Origin: an uncultured Flaviramulus sp.
Lineage (GTDB): Bacteria > Bacteroidota > Bacteroidia > Flavobacteriales > Flavobacteriaceae
NCBI GenBank assembly: GCA_947495125.1
Contig: CANLXL010000007.1
Span: forward strand, 186,001-250,000
Length of the DNA: 64,000 nt
Direction of reading: 5' to 3'
The notes under the pieces were generated by a model. The model saw only the letters and a list, made by a program, of their open reading frames with translations, did not search any database and was not told the origin of the DNA. Made by a program: the position numbers and the translations under genes. Of this stretch, positions 24,621-32,225 are shown one piece after another (the first letter of the stretch is position 1; each line of letters begins with the position of its first letter).

Positions 24621-24634
24621 AGTGGAGTCGGAGA
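24621..24634. repeat. Proximal attachment-site copy at the ssrA 3' end
   Basis: AGTGGAGTCGGAGA covers the tmRNA 3' acceptor strand and is identical to 703-716. Confidence 0.7.
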
Positions 24635-25013
24635 GAATCGAACTCTCGTCCAAACAAGTAACCAAAGAGCTTTCTACACGCTTATTCTTTTCTTGGGTTT
24701 TCGATTAAAAGCTGGTTAAAGACAACCCACTTATAACTTATCTTTTTTAGTTTCGAAAGGGCATCAAAGCGCTACCCCATCTATGTTAACATTTACGATG
24801 CCTCAAAATAGAACGCCGTTAACCAAGGCTTTCCGGAGACATTCAGCTTTCCCGCCTTGCGGGACTAGGCAATCTTACTATAATTCAGATTATGCAGCTA
24901 AAGCGTAGTTATTCTCGCCGTTTAAAATTTGGTCTAGCCTTTAACGTGTTTCAATGCCATTACACGACGTGCTTACCATTCAATTAATCTCGCTGTCAAA
25001 ACCAGTCGACCCC
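24623..25013 (-). ncRNA. ssrA: tmRNA
   Basis: On the minus strand the 5' end GGGGTCGACTGGTTTTGACAG pairs its GGGGTCG with the 3' CGACTCC of the acceptor stem, followed by discriminator A. The 3' end carries the T-arm GAGAGTTCGATTCTC, and CCA is not encoded. The tag frame reads NGENNYALAA then TAA (stop at 24892-24890). The YALAA end is the degradation signal typical of the phylum. It rescues stalled ribosomes together with SmpB. Its 3' end is the target of the island at its left; it remains intact. Confidence 0.95.
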
Positions 25014-25066
25014 GTTTTCCTACCAAGGCAGAAATTATATTAATAGAATTGTAATTCTTTTATTTT

Positions 25067-25127
25067 GGCGTTACCCACTTTTGCTTTTAATGGCAAAAGT
25101 GCGCCAGGCTTTCGGCAGTCGCTTTTT
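25067..25127 (+). other. Structured stem-loop element with T-run, unknown role
   Basis: GGCG (25067-25070) and CACTTTTGC (25076-25084) pair with GCAAAAGTG (25093-25101) and CGCC (25102-25105), giving 4+9 bp with a 5-base bulge on one side. This is followed by AGGCTTTCGGCAGTCGCTTTTTTT. It lies between divergent ssrA and the dehydrogenase gene, where no plus-strand transcript is expected to end. I recall similar hairpin/TTTCGGCAGTCGC elements between flavobacterial genes, but cannot confirm it here. Confidence 0.5.
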
Positions 25128-25273
25128 TTGAGAAAAACAAAAAAGAGCTTCAACAATGCCTCAATCCTTAACGCAGACTGCAAAGTTATCAAAAAAGTTT
25201 GTATACACTTGCAAATCCTATTACTTTAGTTCAAAATTTGTACCGAATTTTGTTACAACCAAACAAATTAACA

Positions 25274-26494
25274 ATGAAGCGCATGAACATTAAGTTTGCC
25301 ATCATAAAAGAACGTAAAAACCCACCTGATAGACGTGTTGTTTTTTCACCTGCAAAATTAGCAGAAGCAAGGAATCAGTTTCCGGAAGCTACATTTAAAG
25401 TAGAATCCAGCGATATTAGAGTGTTTTCAGATGAAGAATATAGGGCTGAAGGTTTTGAGGTCACCAATGACATTACAGATTGTGATGTAATGCTTGGCGT
25501 AAAAGAAGTGCCCATCGAACATTTAATTCCGAATAAGAAGTATTTCTATTTTTCGCATACCATAAAAAAGCAACCTTATAATCGGAAGCTACTAAAAGCT
25601 ATGCTTGATAAGAATATCGAGATGTTCGATCATGAAACCATTGTAAATAGTAAAGGGTTTCGTTTAATAGGTTTTGGACGTTATGCCGGAATCGTTGGAG
25701 CGTATAACGGATTTAGAGCATGGGGATTGAAGTATGATGCGTTTAACTTACCAAAAGCAGGTCCTTTACCCGATCAAACCGCTTTGATATCAGAGTTAAA
25801 TGCGATTAGCATTCCGAATATTAAAATACTCTTAACAGGAAGTGGTAAAGTATCTAATGGAGCACAGGAAATGTTGGATGCGATGCATATTAGAAGCGTG
25901 TCTGTAGAGGCCTATTTAAGCCAAACGTTTGATGAACCTGTATATTGTAAAATAGATGTCTTGGATTATAACAAGCGTAAAGATGGGAATATTATTGATG
26001 TTTTCGATTTCTTTAATAATCCGCAAGATTACGATGCTAACTTTATGCGTTTTGCAAAGGTAACCGACTATTATATCGCAGGACATTTTTATGGAGATGG
26101 TGCACCATATTTATATACCCGGGACGATGTTAAGTCTAATGATTTCAATATAAAAGTGGTAGCCGATGTGAGCTGTGATGTTGACGGGCCGGTAGCCACA
26201 ACACTTCGGGCATCAACCATAGCCGATCCTATTTATGGATACGATCCGGAAACGGAAACCGAAATAGATTATAAAGACGATAAAGCCATTGTGGTTATGG
26301 CTGTTGATAATTTACCTTGCGAGCTGCCCAAAGATGCCAGTGAAGGGTTTGGGGATATGTTTTTAGAACATGTGATACCGGCGTTTTTTAATCGTGATGC
26401 TGACGGTATTCTTGAACGTGCGAAAATCACTGAAAATGGAAAACTAACAGAAGCGTTTTCTTATTTGCAGGGTTATGTTGATGGATTAGAATAA
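25274..26494 (+). CDS. Saccharopine/alanine dehydrogenase-like NAD(P)-dependent oxidoreductase
   Basis: 406 residues from ATG 25274 (MKRMNIKFAIIKERKNPPD); the frame is open further up from a TTG at 25199. The AlaDH/PNT N-terminal domain (IKERKNPPDRRVVFSPAKLAEA, with the HTIKKQ substrate region) is followed by a Rossmann domain (IKILLTGSGKVSNGAQEMLDAM, GxGxxxxG-like). It resembles flavobacterial proteins annotated as saccharopine dehydrogenase (lysine-forming) or alanine dehydrogenase; the exact substrate is unclear. Possible promoter: TTTG at 25198-25201 and TACTTTAG about 20 bp on. Probably core chromosome. Confidence 0.8.
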   Translation: MKRMNIKFAIIKERKNPPDRRVVFSPAKLAEARNQFPEATFKVESSDIRVFSDEEYRAEGFEVTNDITDCDVMLGVKEVPIEHLIPNKKYFYFSHTIKKQPYNRKLLKAMLDKNIEMFDHETIVNSKGFRLIGFGRYAGIVGAYNGFRAWGLKYDAFNLPKAGPLPDQTALISELNAISIPNIKILLTGSGKVSNGAQEMLDAMHIRSVSVEAYLSQTFDEPVYCKIDVLDYNKRKDGNIIDVFDFFNNPQDYDANFMRFAKVTDYYIAGHFYGDGAPYLYTRDDVKSNDFNIKVVADVSCDVDGPVATTLRASTIADPIYGYDPETETEIDYKDDKAIVVMAVDNLPCELPKDASEGFGDMFLEHVIPAFFNRDADGILERAKITENGKLTEAFSYLQGYVDGLE

Positions 26495-26571
26495 TGGAAA
26501 AATGTAACTGGTTTATATTCAAATAAATACATTATCTTTCATATCTAATAACTAATCAAAATCCAGTAATT

Positions 26572-27093
26572 ATGAAAATCATGTATTCAATGTTGTGCTT
26601 AGCCTTATTAATTGTGGGGTGTAAAGCAGAACCAGACAATTCAGCTAAAGTAGCTGATGAATTATTTGTAAAAAATTCTGAAACGGTTCTCAAATCAATT
26701 TCAGATTGGGAAAATGAGACACCCGATTATTCTATTTTTGCGGAAAATGCAGTTGGACTAAATACTTTTTTTGGAGCAGAAGTAGATTCAGTAAGGATAC
26801 ACAGTGAAGCATCAAAGGCACAGGATAAGCAGTTTTTGGAGCGATACGACTTTAAATTTCTACCAAGTCCGCCTCAGTTATTGCCAGGTGTCAATGCAGA
26901 TACCAAATTACCAGACGGATCCGTACGTTATTATGGCGCTTGGAAAGTCACATTGCCTGCAACAGATTCTACTGAAGCAAAATCTGGAATCATTAAAGTA
27001 TATAATTCTTTAGATTTTGATGAAAACGGAAAAATTATATACAGTCAAGGCTATGGCGATTATTCTGGTCTACTGAATTATTTAAATGAATAA
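26572..27093 (+). CDS. Hypothetical lipoprotein
   Basis: 173 residues. Lipoprotein signal MKIMYSMLCLALLIVGC with Cys17, then a soluble domain rich in acidic residues and including DGSVRYYGAWKVTLPATDST and IIYSQGYGDYSGL. The fold could be SnoaL/NTF2-like (a helix-rich start, then strands ending in a short helix), but I cannot confirm it. Single gene with its own strong terminator. Confidence 0.75.
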   Translation: MKIMYSMLCLALLIVGCKAEPDNSAKVADELFVKNSETVLKSISDWENETPDYSIFAENAVGLNTFFGAEVDSVRIHSEASKAQDKQFLERYDFKFLPSPPQLLPGVNADTKLPDGSVRYYGAWKVTLPATDSTEAKSGIIKVYNSLDFDENGKIIYSQGYGDYSGLLNYLNE

Positions 27094-27153
27094 CCAGTAT
27101 TTAAGTAATGACGAGTCATAAATAACCATTTCAGGTTTATAAAAATAGAGTTT

Positions 27154-27185
27154 AAATCTCCAAGAATTTTAATTCTTGGAGATTT
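27154..27185. terminator. Strong bidirectional terminator
   Basis: AAATCTCCAAGAATT (27154-27168) pairs perfectly with AATTCTTGGAGATTT (27171-27185). It lies between convergent genes (lipoprotein and DUF1361). Confidence 0.85.
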
Positions 27186-27220
27186 TACTTTTAGGAATTT
27201 TTTTAATTTCTATTGTTGTT

Positions 27221-27886
27221 TCAATCGATTTGATGATTATAGATTTGTTTAAATGCCCAATATCCAACACTTAAAAATAGTCCAAAAAGCATTGTAAATA
27301 ACCAGGCTTCTTGATGAGCAGATGGTTTTAAGGCTATGTTTGTAATATCGATCAACAAATATTTTGGGCTACTTAATATTTCCCAAGAGTTATAACGTAA
27401 AAACCGCCCTAAATACACACCAAATCCGCATAGAAACAGGATTATTGTTATTATAGGATTGGCTTTCTTTTTGTTTATAAAAGTTCCTAAAATAGCTTTC
27501 ATATCACTTAGGGATAAATAAAATAATAATAAACCATTTAAAGCAAAAGATATTATGACCAGAATATCAAGCCATAACAAATGAGAGTCGCTAACTTTTA
27601 AATGCAATAAATCTGTTAAAATATAAGGCGCATTGGGCAAAAAAAGCAGCCAAGCCCCAAACCATACCAGTAGACCTAATTTATTAAGCTTGGGATTGCT
27701 TAGTAAATAAGTGGTTATGGCAAAGGGAATGACTGCCAGGAATAAATTCCAAACTAAAAACAAGTAGAAAAAGGAATGGGTGATTTTCATTCTAATCATA
27801 AGAAATACAATACTCAAGGTCATTGAGAGTCCTACTAATGAAAATGTTCTGAATCTGTTTATAAAAACGTGCTTTATATTATCCAT
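27221..27886 (-). CDS. DUF1361 family membrane protein
   Basis: 221 residues with about seven hydrophobic segments. The DUF1361 signature is visible: FLVWNLFLAVIPFAITTYLL, WLLFLPNAPYILTDLLHL, and NPIITIILFLCGFGVYLGRFLRYNSW. Function unknown; such proteins have been loosely linked with membrane adaptation. It overlaps the upstream DUF2809 gene by 8 bp, so they form a translationally coupled pair. Confidence 0.9.
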   Translation of the reverse strand: MDNIKHVFINRFRTFSLVGLSMTLSIVFLMIRMKITHSFFYLFLVWNLFLAVIPFAITTYLLSNPKLNKLGLLVWFGAWLLFLPNAPYILTDLLHLKVSDSHLLWLDILVIISFALNGLLLFYLSLSDMKAILGTFINKKKANPIITIILFLCGFGVYLGRFLRYNSWEILSSPKYLLIDITNIALKPSAHQEAWLFTMLFGLFLSVGYWAFKQIYNHQID

Positions 27887-28256
27887 GCTGTTGTAATTTG
27901 CGTTCTACAATTAGAATTGAAATAATTCCTAAGGTATATGCTATAAGATCTGAGAAATGAAACGTACTGCCTAGGATGAGTTTTATAAGATGGTTATGCT
28001 GAAGACCAAGTATTTCCAGAATGTTTATGAGTTGCAATAGTTCTATGATGAAAGCCAGGATCAAAACTGAAATACCAAGTACTAGCGAGTTTATGTCAAT
28101 AAAACTTTTAAAGAAGCAGTAGAGTAGGATTACGACTAAATAATCTCCAAAAGTATGTCGGATGAAGCCTGTTTTTAGAAATACGGCGATGAGAATTTCT
28201 ATGATTATAAGTAGTATCGTGACCCATAGAAATGTGGTGTTGTATTTAATCTTCAT
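27879..28256 (-). CDS. DUF2809 family membrane protein
   Basis: 125 residues, four transmembrane segments. FIRHTFGDYLVVILLYCFFKS and LVLGISVLILAFIIELLQ with the terminal AYTLGI segment fit DUF2809. Function unknown. It overlaps the start of DUF1361 by 8 bp. Confidence 0.88.
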   Translation of the reverse strand: MKIKYNTTFLWVTILLIIIEILIAVFLKTGFIRHTFGDYLVVILLYCFFKSFIDINSLVLGISVLILAFIIELLQLINILEILGLQHNHLIKLILGSTFHFSDLIAYTLGIISILIVERKLQQHG

Positions 28257-28352
28257 GGCTCTTTATCTTGTAAATAAGTTTATATTAAATTGGGCGCAAA
28301 GCTTATCATAACTATGTCTGGTAAGGCCCTACGCCCCATTAACTAAATAAAA

Positions 28353-29723
28353 TTAACCGTTGTTCCAGTCTATTTTTCGGGATACGAACATAACTGTACC
28401 CAGTATTAGGAAAAGGCCAATACTACCTACTAAAAGCGCATAGTTTTCCAATTGAATGATCACATAAATGAAAGTGTATAATGCAGTTAGTGAAAAACCG
28501 ATGAATATTGGAAATTTTAAAGTTTTTAATATTGATTTTGAGTACATTGTAATCAATGAGATAACTGATATACCAGCAATGAGGTAGGCTTTTAAAAAAT
28601 TACTATGTTCCGAAACAGAAACCAAAAGGGTATAAAACATTGTGAGAGCCAAGCCAATCATTAAATATTGAAATGGATGGATGTTGATTTTACTCATGGT
28701 CTGTATTAAAAAGAATATTAAAAAAGTTAGCCCTATAACGAGAAAGCCATATTTTACAGAGCGCTCACTTTTTTGATATTCATCTATAGGAATCATAAAA
28801 TTTACACCAAAGGCAAATTCTGTTAAATCCGGAATTCCGTTAAAGTGTTGTTGGCCGAATGGACGATTTATATCCAAAATTTTCCATTGAGCATCGAACC
28901 CGTTTTCATTTATTTTGTCTTCATTAAAAGGTAAAAATTCTCCAAAAAAGTTGGCCGTTTTCCAATTGGAGACGATCTGAGCTTCGGTCTGTTTTCCAGT
29001 TGGTATAAAGCGTATTTGCTCACTTCCCTTTATACTAAAACCCAGGTTGAATTGTAAAGGCTTTTTGAAAGATAACTGGTCTTTTTTTAAGTTTTTGGTT
29101 TCTAGAATGTGAAAACTCAATATGTTGAAATCATAGTTTTTTTGACTATTGTATTTGGTTATGAACTCATAATCGGTATTATCAAGTTTTAAGTTTGCTT
29201 TATTTACCCCTTTTACATTTGACGATTTTATAATGATTTTGGCCTTGTTCCAAATAATGTCTTCATCTGCGACTTCGATGTCATCAAAAGTTGGTTTAAT
29301 AAAACTGCCGTGAATATCTATGTCGCTTTTGTAAACGGCGGTAGTATAAATGCCTCGTTTTTTTTCTTCGGGATTGATATTCGAGTTGATGTTTAATTTT
29401 TCAGGGAAAAAATAGGCGTAGTTGATGTTTTCTATAGTTTCGGTATATACTTTTTTCGTCTTTTTATCGGTTACCGTTTTTTCCTTGTAGGTTCGATAAG
29501 GGATTGACAAGATGGGACCATAAAGAAGTACTTCGTTACCCCACTGTTGGTTGATCTCGTTGATAACCTGTGTTTGTCGATGAGATCGTTCTCCGATTAA
29601 GTTTTCGATATAAAATAATGGAATTAATAGAATAATAACCAAAAAACCAACCATCAGCATACGGGCTGTAATCGATGTTTTGATCCAATTCTTAGTTTTG
29701 TTTTGTTTGTTTGTATGCTCCAT
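28353..29723 (-). CDS. creD: Cell envelope integrity protein CreD-like inner-membrane protein
   Basis: 456 residues. One transmembrane segment near residues 20-42, a large periplasmic domain (RQTQVINEINQQWGNEVLLYGP start, typical of CreD), then six transmembrane segments in the C-terminal third. CreD (CET) is linked with envelope integrity and colicin E2 tolerance in enterobacteria. Here its promoter overlaps an operator-like inverted repeat (29740-29758) also found before the gene at 30188-30811, and the winged-helix regulator gene lies between them. This suggests local repression of creD by that regulator. Confidence 0.9.
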   Translation of the reverse strand: MEHTNKQNKTKNWIKTSITARMLMVGFLVIILLIPLFYIENLIGERSHRQTQVINEINQQWGNEVLLYGPILSIPYRTYKEKTVTDKKTKKVYTETIENINYAYFFPEKLNINSNINPEEKKRGIYTTAVYKSDIDIHGSFIKPTFDDIEVADEDIIWNKAKIIIKSSNVKGVNKANLKLDNTDYEFITKYNSQKNYDFNILSFHILETKNLKKDQLSFKKPLQFNLGFSIKGSEQIRFIPTGKQTEAQIVSNWKTANFFGEFLPFNEDKINENGFDAQWKILDINRPFGQQHFNGIPDLTEFAFGVNFMIPIDEYQKSERSVKYGFLVIGLTFLIFFLIQTMSKINIHPFQYLMIGLALTMFYTLLVSVSEHSNFLKAYLIAGISVISLITMYSKSILKTLKFPIFIGFSLTALYTFIYVIIQLENYALLVGSIGLFLILGTVMFVSRKIDWNNG

Positions 29724-29739
29724 GATTATTGCTTTAAAG

Positions 29740-29758
29740 TACTTTGAATTACAAAGTG
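29740..29758. promoter_or_regulatory. Operator-like inverted repeat upstream of creD
   Basis: TACTTTG-AATTA-CAAAGTG, 17 bp before the creD ATG at 29723. It nearly matches the perfect copy at 30819-30837. Confidence 0.6.
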
Positions 29759-29801
29759 AATTAATAAAAAAATATGACCATTATCGTTAAGGGTCATCAT
29801 A

Positions 29802-30095
29802 TTATTGTTTATGTATTAGTTTCTCTAAAGCTTCAATATGTTTTTTAAATGCCATTCTTCCCTGTTTGGTTGTCGAATAACGTGTATTGGGTTTTCGGCC
29901 AATAAATTGCTTTTCAACATTTATATATTCGGCTTTTTCAAGAGCCTTGGTATGACTTGCTAAATTCCCGTCTGTGACACCCAATAACTCCTTTAACATG
30001 TTAAAATCGGCATATTCATTTACCATCAAAATGGACATAATGCCCAATCTAATCCGGTGATCGAATACTTTGTTTATGTTGGTTATTATGCTCAG
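29802..30095 (-). CDS. Winged-helix transcriptional regulator (HTH_34/MarR-like)
   Basis: 97 residues if translation begins at the CTG at 30095; 81 residues from a TTG at 30047. The longer form supplies LSIITNINKVFDHRIRLGIMS, which matches the usual N-terminus of this family (INKVFDHRVRLGIMSIL). The DNA-binding part is DFNMLKELLGVTDGNLASHTKALEKAEYINV and the wing GRKPNTRYSTTKQGRMAFKKHI. No ATG is available in frame; the sequence just upstream is a 7-bp tandem array. Likely binds the TACTTTG-N5-CAAAGTA sites at creD and at the gene upstream. Confidence 0.85.
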   Translation of the reverse strand: MSIITNINKVFDHRIRLGIMSILMVNEYADFNMLKELLGVTDGNLASHTKALEKAEYINVEKQFIGRKPNTRYSTTKQGRMAFKKHIEALEKLIHKQ

Positions 30096-30100
30096 CTTAA

Positions 30101-30142
30101 GTTAAAAGTTAAAAGTTAAAAGTTAAAAGTTAAAAGTTAAAA
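30101..30142. repeat. 7-bp tandem repeat GTTAAAA x6
   Basis: Six perfect copies of GTTAAAA directly upstream of the regulator frame. On the minus strand each unit contains TAA. Confidence 0.95.
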
Positions 30143-30152
30143 ATGTAATTTT

Positions 30153-30201
30153 CTATCGTCTATCGTCTATCGTCTATCGTCTATCGTCTATCGTCTATCG
30201 T
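30153..30201. repeat. 7-bp tandem repeat CTATCGT x7
   Basis: Seven perfect copies of CTATCGT. The array supplies the last four codons and stop codon of the neighbouring gene (…DDRR-stop), so it overlaps coding sequence. Confidence 0.95.
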
Positions 30202-30811
30202 CATTTTTTAAATCATACTTAAAATGCATCCAGCTGCCATAAACAATGTGCATGACTCCAAAACCTAAAACCCAAAGCCAAAATCCATAACCTGGAAACC
30301 AGGCGCAAGTTAAGCCTAAAATGAGTTGTATAAAACCTAAATATCGAATATCTCCTAGACTGTATTTGGAAGCGTTAACCAATGCCAAGCCATAAAAAAT
30401 CAACATTAGTGCTCCTGTTTGACCATACTTCTGTTGGTTCAATATGATTAAAATATATAAGCCTCCAACAATTAAGGGAATTAAAAAATTGATCACTAAA
30501 CGTCGCGATGTTGCATCCCAAATTTTAGCACCATGCTTCTTCGCTTTTCGGGTCGTGAGAATGATGCCGGTAACTACACTCGAAAATGCGATTAAAAAAA
30601 GAATGAGCAGGCATAATCTATAAATTCTACCATCCAACATAAGGTATCCGGTGGAGGAGGTAGTGACTAACCAGTAGGCTACAGCTGCTCCTATAAGAGC
30701 ATATATTCCCGCTAAAATTCCGGATAATCCACTAAGTGAAATAAAACGAGATGATTTATTCATCAAATCTTTAATCTCGCTAATGTCTTTTAAATAATCT
30801 TTTGACTCCAT
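30188..30811 (-). CDS. Hypothetical membrane protein of a wHTH-creD operon
   Basis: 207 residues from the ATG at 30811 (MESKDYLKDISEIKDLMNKSSRF); an earlier in-frame ATG at 30853 lies upstream of the operator. Six hydrophobic segments (SGILAGIYALIGAAVAYWLV, LLILFLIAFSSVVTGIIL and so on). I recognise the type from Bacteroidota, where it is found beside the same wHTH regulator, but know of no assigned function. A perfect operator-like inverted repeat lies 8 bp before the start. The final codons come from the 7-bp repeat array. Confidence 0.75.
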   Translation of the reverse strand: MESKDYLKDISEIKDLMNKSSRFISLSGLSGILAGIYALIGAAVAYWLVTTSSTGYLMLDGRIYRLCLLILFLIAFSSVVTGIILTTRKAKKHGAKIWDATSRRLVINFLIPLIVGGLYILIILNQQKYGQTGALMLIFYGLALVNASKYSLGDIRYLGFIQLILGLTCAWFPGYGFWLWVLGFGVMHIVYGSWMHFKYDLKNDDRR

Positions 30812-30818
30812 ATAAAAG

Positions 30819-30837
30819 TACTTTGAAATACAAAGTA
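30819..30837. promoter_or_regulatory. Operator-like perfect inverted repeat
   Basis: TACTTTG-AAATA-CAAAGTA, 8 bp upstream of the 30811 start codon. It is the better of two copies; the other lies before creD. Confidence 0.65.
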
Positions 30838-30897
30838 AATAAATTATTTTCAAATCAGCATCATAAATTTTTGTTAAGTTTGAATAAAATTGACAAA

Positions 30898-31275
30898 GTG
30901 AAACCAGTTGACACCTATTTCTTAAATCAGAATGAACCCTACCAATCCATCATGCTATACGTTAGAAGTGTTATTTTAAATACGCTTCCCGAGGTTGAAG
31001 AACGTTATAGTTATAAAATTCCGTTTTACAATATTGGAAAAAAGCCTATGGTCTATTTAAACATATTAAAGGGAAGAGATTATGTAGATGTGGCTTTTGT
31101 ACAAGGTGTTCTTCTGGAAAAACAATTTCCCGTTTTAAAAAACGATAATAAGCGTAAACAAGTAAGATCTATCCAGATTAAAACTCTTGAAGATTTAAAT
31201 CAAGAGAATTTTGAAGCCTTGTTACATGAAGCTTCCGCCTTACTCGATAAAAGTAAAAAAGCTTGGTTTTTATAG
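30898..31275 (+). CDS. DUF1801 (YdhG-like) domain protein
   Basis: 125 residues from GTG 30898 (VKPVDTYFLNQNEPYQSIML). The open frame reaches back to 30802, but that part overlaps the divergent operator region. DUF1801 features are the opening dimer helix and SYKIPFYNIGKKPMVYLNILKGRDYVDVAFVQG. A cytosolic ~13-15 kDa protein; function unknown in general. Its stop overlaps the end of kdsA by 6 bp (convergent). Confidence 0.8.
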   Translation: MKPVDTYFLNQNEPYQSIMLYVRSVILNTLPEVEERYSYKIPFYNIGKKPMVYLNILKGRDYVDVAFVQGVLLEKQFPVLKNDNKRKQVRSIQIKTLEDLNQENFEALLHEASALLDKSKKAWFL

Positions 31276-32088
31276 GTTGGTAACCGTTTTCCTAATGGCG
31301 ACAAGATTAGTCAATAATTTTTCAAGATTATCTAAATGTAACATATTGGCTCCATCGCTTTTAGCGTTGGCAGGATCGAAATGTGTTTCAATAAATAACC
31401 CGTCTACATGGTTTACAATACCAGCTCTGGCAATGGTTTCAATCATATCCGGTCTGCCACCTGTTACTCCAATCGTTTGATTCGGTTGCTGTAAAGAATG
31501 TGTAACATCTAATACCGTAGGAGCATATTGACGCATGGTTGGGATACCGCGAAAATCCACGATCATATCCTGGTAGCCAAACATGGTGCCTCTATCAGTA
31601 ATCCAGGCCTTATCGTTACCGGCATCTTTTACTTTTTGTACGGCATGTTTCATAGCCTCCGGGCTCATAAATTGGCCTTTTTTAAGATTGACTACTTTGC
31701 CGGTTTTAGCAGCGGCAACCACCAAATCGGTTTGACGAACTAAAAACGCAGGGATTTGCAAAACATCGACGTACTGTGCAGCAAATGCCGCATCGGAAAC
31801 TTCATGAATATCAGTTACCGTCGGAACATCGAAAGTCTCAGAAACCTTTTTTAGAATCTGCAACGCTTTTTCATCTCCGATACCGGTAAAACTATCTATC
31901 CTACTGCGGTTAGCTTTTTTAAAACTGCCTTTAAAAATATACGGGATTTCTAGCTTATCGGTGATACTCACCACTTTTTCGGCAATACGTAAGGCCATAT
32001 CTTCACCTTCAACGGCGCAAGGGCCACATAATAAAAAGAAGTTGTTCGAATTAACATGTTTTATTTTCGGAATATCTTGAAGATTCAT
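31270..32088 (-). CDS. kdsA: 3-deoxy-8-phosphooctulonate (KDO-8-P) synthase
   Basis: 272 residues. KDO-8-P synthase motifs: FLLCGPCAVEGEDMALRIAE (about 17-37), FKGSFKKANRSRIDSFTGIG, TDIHEVSDAAFAAQYVDVLQIPAFL, GQFMSPEAMK and WITDRGTMFGYQDMIVDFRG. It condenses phosphoenolpyruvate and arabinose-5-phosphate to KDO-8-phosphate for the lipopolysaccharide core. TATATTTG on the minus strand (32116-32109) lies 20 bp before its start and fits a -7 box. Core gene. Confidence 0.96.
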   Translation of the reverse strand: MNLQDIPKIKHVNSNNFFLLCGPCAVEGEDMALRIAEKVVSITDKLEIPYIFKGSFKKANRSRIDSFTGIGDEKALQILKKVSETFDVPTVTDIHEVSDAAFAAQYVDVLQIPAFLVRQTDLVVAAAKTGKVVNLKKGQFMSPEAMKHAVQKVKDAGNDKAWITDRGTMFGYQDMIVDFRGIPTMRQYAPTVLDVTHSLQQPNQTIGVTGGRPDMIETIARAGIVNHVDGLFIETHFDPANAKSDGANMLHLDNLEKLLTNLVAIRKTVTNL

Positions 32089-32225
32089 TTATTCTGCAAA
32101 TTAAGGTGCAAATATACTAATTCCGAATTCTAAAATTAGAATTTTGAATTTTCAATTATTGAATACAATAATTTATCCATTATTTATAAGTACCTTTGCA
32201 CGCTTAAAATAAGGGAGCAAATATT

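Larger units (their letters stand above)
703..24634. mobile_element. Putative integrative island in ssrA, carrying envelope/ion-stress cargo
   Basis: Seen: a 14-bp direct repeat (AGTGGAGTCGGAGA) at 703-716 and at the 3' end of ssrA (24621-24634), an intact tyrosine recombinase beside ssrA, a second decayed integrase near the distal end, a BfmA-like mobilization gene and a relaxase remnant. Known: tyrosine-recombinase islands often insert in the 3' end of tRNA or tmRNA genes, restore the gene, and carry the integrase next to it. Inferred: an element of about 23.9 kb between the repeats. It may be composite, since a ~320-bp direct repeat lies just inside each end. The relaxase is broken, so conjugal mobilization is probably lost. 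Confidence 0.75.

Noticed and set aside
30101-30201. CRISPR or minisatellite gene
   Set aside because: Perfect 7-bp units without spacers; they are simple tandem repeats.
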